Below, in pieces: positions 13,301 to 26,895 of a stretch of DNA of 64,000 nucleotides. The notes under the pieces were generated by a model, which worked only from the letters and a program-made list of their open reading frames with translations, had not been told where the DNA came from and did not search any database. Made by a program: the position numbers and the translations under genes. Position 1 is the first letter of the stretch. Each line of letters starts with the position of its first letter. This stretch comes from Eudorina sp. 2006-703-Eu-15 (Eukaryota; Chlorophyta; Chlorophyceae; Chlamydomonadales; Volvocaceae): assembly GCA_003117195.1 (NCBI GenBank), contig BDSI01000162.1, forward strand, positions 177,231 through 241,230, in the 5' to 3' direction.

Positions 13301-16300
13301 GGGGGGGGGGGGGGGGGTGGGTGGGTGGGTGGTGGGTGGGTGGGGGGGGGGTGGGTGGGTGGGGGTGGGTGGGTGGGTGGGTGGGTGGATTGGTGGTGGG
13401 TGGGTGGATTGGTGGGTGGGCTGTGCGTTGGCTGTGCGGGGAGGGGAGGGGTTGCTGCGCACGCGGGAAGGCCGCCCAATAAGCGGCCGGCCTACCCAAA
13501 GCAAACCGTACAAGGTCGGGGCATGAAGATGCGGTCAAAGGCATCACCTCGAAACGCCGCGCCGCTCCCCCAACACGATGAGCCATGACTTATCCTTCTG
13601 CCTACATCCCCCTTGGTTTGAAAATATCTACCAATTTCCTATAACCCCTTATCTCAAGCAATAAAACAGTGAAACCGCGAAACGCCCCCGAAACGCCCCC
13701 TGACCTAGGATCCCGCGGCGCCGAACCATACGGCTCCCGAGCCTATACCCTGCACACAATCATCCAGACATCAATCTTAGACCCGAACGCATCCTCTTGC
13801 TGCTCGTTTGCTGCGCAGCTTTCTTCCGTGGCTCGCCGTACTGCAGCGGATACTGGTACGGCAAGTTCCACTGCGCGCACATGTGCCCGCGGCCGTACCT
13901 GACGTGGCGGAGTCTGGAGGACGAGCAGATGCGGCGGCCGCGCACCCTGGACGTGGGCATCGTACAAAAGTACTACCCAAGCATGTCGTACATGGGGATA
14001 CCGCCGGCCCTGCGCCGTCCGGTGGGTTGGTAGGAGCGTGGCGATACCCTCCAGTGCTCCAGATGGTCCCTTGGAAAGGGGTTAAGAAGAAAAGAAACCT
14101 CAAACCCCGAAACAACGAGCGCCGGGCACACACCCGGAATTACTTGTGATGTGGAGGTTGTTGCTTGCGGGGCCGGGGCGGGCGAGGTTTGCGGAAAGGC
14201 AAGCCCCGACGAAGCCATCGGGGGGTGCAGGAGGGGAACACTGTGACGGAGATGGGCGGGGTTGCCGGTGGCGTTGTGTATGCTATGGTGGCTGACGGCC
14301 GCCGGTCGCGCCGGGCACCGCACGCGGGACGGTGACTCGTCGTCTCATCTCGCCTCATAGACCTGTGGAGCGCTGCATTCAGAAGCTGACGGGGCGGATG
14401 CATGGCGGCGAGGAGATCGAACAAGCAGATCTCAGGTCTCAGATCTCAGACCTCGACCCAAGTCGTCACTCGGTTGGGTCACCATCCCGGGTGCGCTGTT
14501 CGTACGCACCCGTAATCCTACTCTCTGCTTCTTCGAGGTCCGCCGTACCGAGTCAACTGATCCATTCAGTTTGGCCCTTCGCCCCCCGGGCATGATTGAT
14601 GGTTTGGTGCCCGGCCGCGCTTCCGGCGGCCCCCCTTTCCGGTTTATTTTCCCATTGCTTGCCGACCGCCCGCAGTGCGTGCCCCTGGACCTCCCCGTCA
14701 AGCCGCCCGTGCCCCTGGCCGAGCACAGCCGATACCGGTGGCTGCTCCACCTGGAGGGCATCACCGCCAGCTACCGACTCGCTCAGGTGAGGTGCTGAGG
14801 GGGCTCGCGGGGGCTGTCCTCCGTATCACTGAGGAGGCGGGCGGGCGGGGCGGCGGGCGGTCCTGTGGGTGGGTGCGTCCCGGGGCAGCCCGGGAGCCGT
14901 CGGCGGGAGCCATGTGAGCGCATCTCCCGCAATTGTTCGGCACCGGCCGAGGTAGGTAGGTTGCTGGCTAGGTTCGAGGTAGGGGTGCATGCATGTCGGC
15001 GCTCTGTCTGCACCCTACCACCTCGGTGCAGACAGAGCGCCGACATGCAACCTGCTGGCGGGTCCAGGCTGTCCAGCGTACGTCCAGGGAGGGACCGTGG
15101 GGCCCTGCGTGGCCGCGCAGGCCGGTCATCTAGGGGGCGCCGCGTCTGCCGTACGTACGTACTTACGTACTTCTGTACGGGTTCCTGTCGAACGACAGTG
15201 GTGGCGGGCGGCGCCTTACTTCCGTCCCATATTCCCGGGACCCGGCTCGGTTTGTCGGTTAGAAAGACTCTTGGAGCGCATGCGGGCCCACCGTAATTCA
15301 ATTGTCCCCTTTGGACGGTAGTAGTCTCCTTTTTTTTCTTTTGCTAGTGCATGGTCATGCGCGTGCTTTTAGGCGTTTTTGCGTGCCCGTGGGCCAACGG
15401 CTCGTACGGGTAGTTGTACAGGTATATGGGGTTATGCACCCCCAACATGTAACACACGCACACATATTCCCATTCTCTGATTTCGCCCGATATGCCGCTC
15501 TCTTGTGCTTCGCTTCCCAAAGCTAACATGACGTGATTAAGTTACTCAACCCAGCCCGTTCTTCGCGCCCGCCGCGGCCGCTGCCGCCGCCGCTGCCGCC
15601 GCCGCACAGCTCATGTCCATCAATTCGCTGGTGCTCGTTCAACGGTCGCCCTGGGTGGAGTACTTTTACAGGTGCGTGCGCCGGTACGGTAGTCGCCTCA
15701 CAAGGCCTGGTCGAGTGCCCTTCAACAAGAGTACCCTTGGACCGACAAGTGCAAGCACGCCCAGCACACCCAAACCCACACGGGCAGCTAGGTATCGAGG
15801 GGGGAAACGGAGACAGCGAGACATTGCAGGCGCGTTTGCTTCAGCTCGAATGGTCCCATATATTGGCAATCGTGCGTTGGGATTTGTTCGTTTGCTCGTA
15901 CAGGGCCCTCCGTCCCGGCGTCCATTACGTACCCTTCTGGAACACCACGGAACGCCGAGTTGACGATGTGTACGACGTCGTCTCGGAGCTGCGCCGCCGC
16001 GACAGTGCGGAACCTTCGTACGTCCAGTCCATCGTACGGCAGGCTCAGGAGTTCACGGCCAGGTGGGGTTGGAAGGCCATCGGTGATGACAGACGGAGCC
16101 GGACTTGGATTTCGAGAAATCTGAATTCCAGGGTTTGTGCATCGATCGACTGCCCGGCCCACGGACGCCAGGCACACCGCTAGGGTGGGAAGTTAGTACA
16201 GGACATACGAAGCGGTGCCCGTTGCCTGGCAGACCCGGCCTCCTCACTCACTCGACATCCTCTGCTGGCAGGTACCTAACCCCCGCATGTTCCCCCTGCC

Positions 16301-16478
16301 ATCATCCGCCCATTCCCCCGCACCCCTCCCTGGCTGCAGGTTCCTGACCCCCGCGGCACGGGTGCGCTACCTGCGCGACGCCCTGACCGCCTACAAGTCC
16401 CTCTTCCCCGACATGGACCCCTTCCTGGAGGGCTACGTGGCGGAGCTGCGGGGCAGGGGCTTCAACATCACCGGATAG
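10316..16478 (+). CDS. CAP10-domain glycosyltransferase (GT90, rumi/POGLUT-like), type II membrane protein
   Basis: Ten exons: 10316-10381, 10482-10591, 10967-11174, 11573-11667, 12350-12687, 13819-14021, 14676-14786, 15610-15671, 15904-16062, 16340-16478. They sum to 1,491 nt (496 aa plus TAG) with all phases matching. The start ATG at 10316 gives a signal anchor (LLLWSIASLMFGLA), expected for a Golgi or ER lumenal transferase. GT90 landmarks in order are LERDIARWRRR, LPNVLFLFNSDD, DILIPQ, AFFRGSPYC, YRWLLHLEGITASYRLA, SPWVEYFY, and PGVHYVPF followed by a helical C-terminus. The family transfers glucose or xylose from UDP-sugars to proteins or polysaccharides; the substrate here is unknown. 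An acidic Gly/Asp-rich insert with repeated VSDDG units and an Asp run (12453-12615) precedes DILIPQ. Choosing the donor at 12688 rather than 12723 is what keeps phase into AFFRG. Introns 4, 5 and 7 are packed with repeats. Confidence 0.88.
11855..12205. repeat. 8-bp minisatellite, about 44 copies, in GT90 intron 4
   Basis: The unit ggccccgt runs head to tail for about 350 bp, with one ggctccgt variant and one shortened unit. Because 8 is not a multiple of 3 and no frame hits a stop, every frame stays open and generates spurious WPRGPVA-type and ATGPRGHG-type ORFs. It lies between the spliced exons 11573-11667 and 12350-12687. Confidence 0.95.
12803..13425. repeat. GGGT/GGT-rich satellite in GT90 intron 5
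   Basis: About 620 bp of GGGT units interspersed with GGT, plus a 19-G run near 13298-13317. One strand is almost purely G and T, so the repeat has strong potential for G-quadruplexes. It occupies the intron 12688-13818. The Gly/Trp/Val and Thr/His/Pro ORFs across it are repeat artefacts. Confidence 0.95.
14991..15048. repeat. 24-bp perfect inverted repeat in GT90 intron 7
   Basis: Arms 14991-15014 and 15025-15048 are exact reverse complements around a 10-nt loop. It lies inside intron 14787-15609 of the GT90 gene, so the pre-mRNA would carry the hairpin. It resembles a mirtron or miRNA-like stem, or the remnant of a foldback element. Confidence 0.9.
15250..15460 (+). mobile_element. 5'-truncated LINE 3' end inside GT90 intron 7
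   Basis: The last codons read LERMRAHRNSIVPFGR followed by TAG (15319-15321). They match the C-terminus of the LINE ORF at 62038-62856 except for R versus W. The downstream UTR also matches (the cccgtgggccaacggctcgt stretch and the ggttatgcacccccaacatg stretch) and ends in TGTAA followed by a short degenerate CA tail. It is the same strand as the host gene. Confidence 0.8.
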
Positions 16479-19575
<3,097 letters not shown>

Positions 19576-22500
19576 ATGGCGCTCTGCGCTGCCGCCAGGC
19601 CTTGTGACCTCCGCGCCAGCCGAGCCACCACACGTGCTCGGGACCCGGCCGCGGTCCGCCTCCGCGCGGCGAGCGGTACCAGCGAACCCTCCCCCACCCC
19701 TCCCTCCCAAAAAGACGACACGCCGCGCAAGCCCCGGGTGGTGGTGGTCGGGGGCGGCTGGGCGGGCTTCGGCTCCGCGCACGCGCTCCAACAGGCCGGG
19801 GCAGATGTGGTGGTGCTGGACGCGGCGCCCAACCCGGGGGGCCTGGCCTCCTCGTGGAAGAGCGCTGGGGGCCGGACTGTGGAGCCGGGGATCAAGGGGT
19901 GGGTGTTGGGGGGGGGGACCGGGTGCGGGGATGCTGGCTAGCTGCCAAGGGGGTAGGTGAAGGTGAACCCTTAGGACCAACCGGTCAACGTGGGAAATTC
20001 AGGGGGGAGTGGGGTATAGGGGGGGAATGGGGAATGGGGGAGGGTGGGGGCAGTGGGGACCTTCGAGGGGAGGGGAAAATTCGGGGTGAGAGGGAAACCA
20101 TGGGGCGCCTGTGTGGCGGAGGCAAAGCTCAGCTCTGGAGGGTCGGGGGTTAAGGGGGAAGTGGGGATTCCTGCGGGTTTAGAGAAGGGACCCGCCCGAT
20201 CCCCTGTGTGTGCGCGTTCGGTTTGGGACACTGGGGGCGGGCCGGCCGCTTGTGCGGGGAGGGGAGGGGAGGGGAGGGTATGCCTTGACGGGCGTCTATC
20301 GGTCGGCAGCCGGTGGAAGCCGTGGTTAACTCGAAAAGGGAAGGGTGGAAGACATGGTGCGGCACGCCGACCGTGCAGGGCGGCCTGGTGGCAGGGCAGC
20401 CGGCCAGCCGGTGATTATGCTGTGATGCTGCTATCCCCTTGCCGGGCCCCCTGCCGCCCGCGTCCACGCCTCCGCCTTGGTCTCCCTCCCTCCCTCCAGT
20501 ACAGATATGTCTACCAATTTCCTATACCTCCCTCCCTCCCTCTTCCCTCTTTCCTCCCACCCACCCACCCCACCGGGCCACAGGTTCTGGTACCAGTACG
20601 CCAACATCTTCTCTCTGGTGGACTCGTTGGGGGTGCGCGACGCCTTCACGCCGGTCACCCATTCCTCCTTCTACACACCGGCGGGGCTGCAGGTGTGTGT
20701 GGGGGGGTGGGGTGGGGGGGGGTGGAGTGACGTACTGCCGACGGGGTGGGCGGACGTGTGCCGTACAAACGCGCCCAGAGCCGACGCCTTCACGCCGGTC
20801 ACGGAGTCATCCTTCTGAACACCGGCGGGGCTGCAGGTGTGTGTTGTTAGGCAGAACAGGAGTGCATGACATGCAAGTGTGTGTGTGTGTGTGTGTGTGT
20901 GAATCGTGTTGGCGGGCAGAGGCAGGAGTGCACGGCATGCATGCAAGGGGCATGGCCCAGCTTAGCCCGGGAGATGCCCGGGAGATGCCCCACAACCGCC
21001 CCTGAGGCTCAAGCCCTGCTCAAAACACAATTAGAGGGATGGGACGCATACGGTAGTACGGGCGGGGGGCGAAGGACGCGGCTGCAGGTGCGCGCGGGGT
21101 GTTGGTGTGAGCTGATGTGAGCTGATGTGAGCACGGCGGCCGATGGGGTGTGGGATGCCTGTGACCTACCAGTACACCCAGGGGCCGGTACCCACCCACC
21201 CACACCCACCCGCCTGGCCCGCACCCAGCTACCCACACACCCGCCTCTGCTGTGTGAGTCCCCGATCTCCTCGAGGTCCGGCTCGCCTCATCCCCTACCT
21301 CGCCGGCCCTTTTCCCCGTCTCCCTGGCCCTCCCTAACCCTTACCCTGGTCCCTACCCCAGTACCCCTTACCCCTACCAACCGTCACCGCCGACTGGGTG
21401 TGGCTCTCCCGCACACTCCCCCGCTCGCGCGTTCTTCTTCTCCCCCTCCTCCCTGATCCAAGCCCTACTCCCGCCCCCCCGCTCGTCCCCCCCCACGCCC
21501 CGTCTCACTCGCTGCCGCTGCGGGTGCAGGTCCGGTCGCCCATCCTCAGTGATCAGCCCCGACTGCCCACTCCCCTGGGCTCCTTCCTCTACACCGCCCC
21601 CTACTTCACCTCCCTGCCGCTCGCCGATCGACTGACGGCGCTGCCGCTGGTGGGACCGCTGCTCGAGTACGCAGCCGACCAAGAGGCGTACGAAGCGTAC
21701 GACAAGATCTCGGCGCTGGAGCTGTTCCGGTGTGGCACTTGGGAGGCGGGAGGGAAAGGGGACGGACAGCGCGGGTTACGGGAACACACACACACACACA
21801 CAAACACGCACACACAAACATACACAGGGGTCACAGAAAGCGCGGGCAGGGTGGAAGGGGTTATGGGAGGGAGGGTCTGAGCAAGCGTGCATCCGTACAC
21901 CTAGGGTTCAGGGTTTAGAGCCCACAATGCTCCAAACAGGCAGGGCTTAGAGCACACAAAATAGGAAAACGTTACAGCGGGGTTGCGTCTATTGGGGTTG
22001 CGTCTGATGACTCACGCGCGTGTCGCCGCCCCCCACAGGTCCGCGGGTGTGTCGCGGCGGCTGTACGAGGAGTTCCTGGAGCCCATGCTGCTGGTGACGC
22101 TCTTCGCCCCCGGCTACAAACTGTCGGCGGCGGCGGCGCTGGACGCGCTCTACTACTTTGCACTCGCGCATCAGGTGGGTGGGTGGCTGGGTGGGTGTGT
22201 GGGTGGTGGCTGGGTGGGTGTGTGGTGTGGGTGGTGGGTGGCTGGGTGGGTGGGTGTGCTGGGCGGTTGCACCTGCCACCGAATCTCTTGTACCCGGTCT
22301 ATGAAGTATGAATTCACCTTCCTCCGCGCCGTCCACCCCATCCGATCTGCAGATCTAGATCTGCATCTAGATCTGCATCTAGATCTGCATCTGGATTTGG
22401 TGCCCCATGGACGAGAGCAGCAACAACAACGACAACACCACCACCAACGTGTTTAATCCCGCCACCGCGCTGTTCCCCTGCCCCGGGCCCCGGGCCCCCC

Positions 22501-25314
22501 CTTGACCTCCCACGTCGCCGTACAGCCCGACTTCGACACGCGGTGGTGCCGGGGCTCGGTTTCGGAGCGCATCTTGACGCCCTTCGCCGACCGGTTGCGC
22601 TCCCGCGGAGTGGTGCTGCTGGGGGGCCGCCGGGCGGTGGGGCTGCTGGAGGCGCCTGACCCGCGGGTCGGTCGGCAAGGCAGGTGGGCGCGGGGCCGCC
22701 GGGACGGGGGGCAGGCGGGGCCTGGGATGGAGAGCGAAGGGTTTGTGGGCTGTATCCCAAGAGTGTGGGCTGGGCACGTGTCGGGGTACGTGGAGTAGGG
22801 GGGCGAGGCGCCCAGCGGCCGTGCGTCATCTCCTCCATCGGCCAAGCGGTTTCGGGGCGGCGCATCTGAGCCCCATCCGGCAGAAGTATGGGCCCACCCA
22901 TTCCATCCATTCCATTCGTCCATCAGTCTGTTAGGAAGTGCGCCCGGCCGCCCAGCCTCCGGCCGCCCAGCCTCCGGCCCCTCGCCCTACGGCCTCCGCC
23001 TCGCCAGTCCCGCGCCCACCGCACCCCCTCAACCTCAACCCTCCCACGCAAGTCACCCCGCCCGCCACCCATCCACCCAGCCGCCCGCCTCGCCGCCCAC
23101 TCCCACGCCCACCGCACCCCGGCCCTCCCCCTTCCCAGGCTGCAGGTCACGGCGCCCGGCGGCGGCGTGGAGGAGTGGCGCGCGGACGCCTTCGTCTTCG
23201 CGGTGGGAATCCGCGCCGCACAAGCCCTGGTGGCGGCCTCGCCGCCGCTGGCGTCGTCGCCCTTCTTCGCCGCCTTCTCCGACCTCGCCACCACGGACGC
23301 GGCGGCGGTGCGGCTGTGGCTGGACCGGCGGCTGCGCCCCGCCACGCCCAGCAACGTGCTGGTGGGGTTCGACCGCGAGGTGGGCTCCACGCTCTTCCAC
23401 CTGAGTGAACTGCAGGTGCGGGGGATGGACGGGGGGAGAAAAGGGGGGACTGCGGGAGAGAAAAGGGGGGATGCTGAGGAGAAAAAGGGGGAGAAACGGG
23501 GGAGAAACGGAAGAGCGTGGGGGGAGAAACGGCGACGGTTGGCGAGGGATAGGAGGGGCGCGGACGGAGGGGCGGCGGACGGGACTCGGGGACCCTTCGC
23601 TCCCACTTCCGAAGGAGTGGAAGTGGGCTGGGAGGAGGGACGCGACGATACCCCCTACATCGCCCAGGACCCAGCCAGCCGCTCAGGGACGGGACGGGCT
23701 GGGGGATGTCGAGTGGGCGCGAGCGAAGGGGAACAATTCTTTAAGACAAAATCATACATCGTTTTTGGGCACGCCGGCAGATGGGGGCCGGGGGCATGTA
23801 CGGCACGTCGTGTTCAGTAGCTGTTCAATACCGTAGCTTTCGGGCGGGGGCCGCGGCCAGGCAGCGTCCTTTGTTTTCCGTACCTGCGCACACCCCCACG
23901 CCAACCCCGCCATCCCCTGAGTTTCCCCGCGATCGGCGCCATGTTGTACCGTGCCGTACCGTGTCTCAGGACGAGTACAAATCGGACGCTGACGGCAGTG
24001 TGGTGGAGGCGGACTTCTACCACGCGGCCTCCCTTCTGCCGCTGAGCGACTCGGAGCTTGTGGAGCGGGTGGTGACGAGGATGCTGCCGGGTGGGTGGGT
24101 GGTTGGGTCGGTGGTTGGTGGTTGGGCCCAGGGCCAAGCGAACGCAGCTCACCCATGTTTTAGGTTCCCTGCCCTTGCCGCCCGCAACCCATTCCATGCC
24201 GCCCCCAACCCACGCATCCAATGCCACAAACCTCCCCCCCAACCCCCAACTCCCAACTCCCAACTCCCAACCCCCAACTCCCAACCCCCAACTCCCAACC
24301 CCGTGTCCGGGGGGTCACAGCCGTGGACCCCGGCTGCATCGGGCCCCGGGTGGTTGACAGCAGCGTCCTCCGCTTCCGTGGCGCCGTCAGCCTCTTCTCC
24401 CCCGGCTGCGCGGCGCACATGCCCACTGTACGGACGCCGTACAACGGGGTCTTCATGGCGGGCGACTGGGTACGGCAGGGCCCGGGCACGCACGGCGCGA
24501 AGGGGCTGTGCCAGGAGAAGGCCTACGTCACGGGTCTCCAGGTGCGGTCGGATCAATCGGCACACCGCCGCGGAAGTACTGCCGAAGCCGCGGGAGCGGT
24601 GAGGGTGGCAGCGAGGGCCAGGGTCAGGGGCCAGGGGCCGGGGCCAGGGGCCGGGGCCAGGGGCCGGGGCCAGGGGCCAGGGTCAGGGGCCAGGGTCAGG
24701 GGCCAGGGGCCAGGGCCAGGCAGGGGCCAGGGTCAGGGGGCAGGGGCCAGGGCCACAGAGAAATTCAGGGGCCGAAGAAACCAACCAAGGAGCAGGGACG
24801 CGGACCCGGCATGTTCCCTTCCCTCAGGGGCTGTTTTCATTCTCACCCGGCACGTCCCCTCATGTCAATCAAGTAGGCGAAACCGCGAAGTCAGCGGAAC
24901 CGCGAAGTCAGCGGAACCGCGACGTCAGCGGAACCGCGAAGTCAGCGGAACCGCGAACCGCCACTGGGTGATCCCCTCCCTGGAGGATCGCTAAATAGAA
25001 GTCAGGCTACTGCCTTCCACTGACCTCCCCCTTGCCCCCTCCCGCCCTGCCCTCCCTGCGCTGCTGCACACACACGCGGCGGCGGGCTGCCCTGTTGTCC
25101 GGTCGGGCCGCAGGCGGGTAACTCGGCGGCGGAGGCGGTGGGGCTGCAGCCTCGCGCGGTGGTGCTGCCGGCGGAGGCGGACGAGACCCACATCGCGGCG
25201 GGGAGGGAGGCGGCGCGGCGGCTGCGGGAGGCGGCGCGGCCGCTGCTGGGGCGGCTGGGGCGGCTGCCGGGGCTGCCCAGCGGCCCCCTGGGCGGCTGGA
25301 ACCTGGCGCGATGA
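19576..25314 (+). CDS. FAD-dependent oxidoreductase, carotenoid desaturase/amine oxidase-like, probably plastid-targeted
   Basis: Nine exons: 19576-19898, 20584-20692, 21530-21729, 22039-22174, 22526-22683, 23139-23415, 23970-24090, 24321-24541, 25114-25314. The total is 1,746 nt (581 aa plus TGA), all phases consistent. Residues 1-50 are Ala/Arg/Ser-rich and look like a chloroplast transit peptide. A dinucleotide-binding fold follows at about 55-85 (VVVVGGGWAGFGSAHAL, then VVVLDAAPNPGGLASSW). The middle contains FWYQYANIFSLV, RLPTPLGSFLYT, RLYEEFLEPMLL and WCRGSVSERI. The C-terminal FAD-closing motif is GVFMAGDWV...QEKAYVTG. This pattern matches the plant/cyanobacterial family that includes Arabidopsis At3g09580, related to phytoene desaturase; its substrate is not established. 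The C-terminus adds an Ala/Arg-rich extension of about 65 residues. The start follows a good Kozak context (gccATGG). Confidence 0.88.
20783..20836 (+). pseudogene. Decayed tandem duplicate of oxidoreductase exon 2 3' end
   Basis: These 54 bp match 20639-20692, the end of exon 2, with about six differences, and keep the CAG/GTGTGT donor. One change turns the Tyr codon into TGA, so including it would stop the protein. It has no clear acceptor of its own and sits in intron 2. Confidence 0.8.
24600..24760. repeat. GGGCC(A/G)/GGTCAG tandem repeats in oxidoreductase intron 8
   Basis: About 160 bp of interleaved 6-bp units (ggggcc, agggtc, aggggc). A second tandem of 18-bp units (gaaccgcgaagtcagcgg, about four copies) follows at 24886-24960. 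Both lie in intron 24542-25113. Confidence 0.85.
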
Positions 25315-26895
25315 GCGGAAAAAGCGGCGAGAAACGAAGGCCCGAAAGCCGAAACGAACCCGAACGCTGTTTGAGGGGTTTTGGGTGGGGGGGTTAAGTG
25401 GCGGGGCGGCTGGCTGTGCGCTTGGTGGTTGCGGGTCGGGGACGGGCGCATCACGTGCGTTGCCCGGCGGCGGGAAACAAAGCTACGGAACCAATACGGG
25501 AACCAAAATTGGGTTCATGTGCTATGTTTTCTGGTTCTACACGGTTAGCCAAACGTACGAAGCAAATACGGGAAACAAAAATGCGGATACTGGTGTGGAG
25601 AGAGGATGAGGGCAGGTGAAGGAGAGAGAGTGAGGGAGTGTGTCGAGGTAGCAGTGACACGTGGGGGGTACAGGGAGGGAGGGAGGGAAAGTGTGTTGTC
25701 CGGCAGGCAAGGCAGTGCGAGGAGCGCGTGGGTGTGGCCATCGACAGTACGGCACCCCCGACCACGGATCACGATGATCACCCCACTGTACGGCAATTAT
25801 GGTAGAAGACATCGACTATGTGTTATTATACGTTATGGCGGGAAGTGCTCTGCGTGTTTGTGTGTTGAGTGTCATTCAGGGGAAGGGGGGAGAAAGTGCC
25901 AAGGGAGGGCGGCGGCCAAGGAGGGCGAGGGGAGGACGGGGGAAGGAGGGCGCGGGAGGGGGGCACACGAGAGGCGGGGGTTGCCACGTACACCTCTTCT
26001 TTCTCACTCGCGTACTTGGTGTAGTACCCGTTTTATGTTATGGAAATAGAAATCATGCGTGTCGGGCAAGCAGCTCCGTGCAGCTCCGACCTGAGGTTGA
26101 GGATCGCCAGCACTGCGGGCATTTCATCATATTTCGTCGCCGTTGTCGGTTGCTTTTGTGTATGGATGAGGCTGGCATGGAGGGACTGGAGGATAAGGCT
26201 GACCGGCGGGGAAGCCAGCGAGCGGGGCCCAAAGGAGGGCCATCAGGCACCTGCTCTGTGATGGTGAGCTATTGAGATGTGTGAGCTGTGCGTTCGCGTG
26301 AATCGCAGTTGTAAATTCGGAAAGGAAGGCCAGAGCCACGTCCAGAAGGTACATTTGGCCAAGGATCCATTATGTGCGAACTGAATGAACTCCACTGCAA
26401 TCTGATTTGTACAATTGGTCATTCCAAAAGTGGAAGTCGTTTGCGGGTGATCACATCTTGATTACCAGATGATCGTCGTATTCAGCAGTAGTCCGAATGT
26501 TGTGAGCTGGAAATGGACTAAGAGGAGGTGGCCCACGGGACATGCGCCGTGTTCACGATTGGCTAGCAGCTTGCCATCTGAATGACTTCACCAAGCCTGC
26601 CAAGAGTTATTGGCATGAAACGGCTCCATTGGCATCTGGAAGTTCTGGCGCAGTATGGCAGCGTGGCCTTGATCCAACCGTCGGACAACTGAAGCAAGAA
26701 ACCTGACAGTGTCATTTCTCTAACATCCCAGCTGCAGTCTTTTCGCTTAGGCAACCGCTCTGCACATCTACATCAACACCACCATATTCTCTGTTCAGGA
26801 CATACAGTAGCTGCATAAACTTGCAGTTGATTGAGACTCGCAATCTGCTTTGCTGCACATCCTTTGCAACGATTGCAGTTAGAACTGTCCTTTCT
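25315..26895. other. Intergenic spacer, oxidoreductase to reductase
   Basis: No gene seen. The first 650 bp are G-rich with degenerate GGGA runs; the last 600 bp are more balanced in composition and lead into the next gene. Open frames are short and show no coding bias. Confidence 0.5.

Noticed and set aside
11802..13586. ORFs of 160-594 codons over the GT90 introns, both strands
   Set aside because: Composed almost only of 8-bp and GGGT repeat translations; the flanking true exons splice in phase without them.
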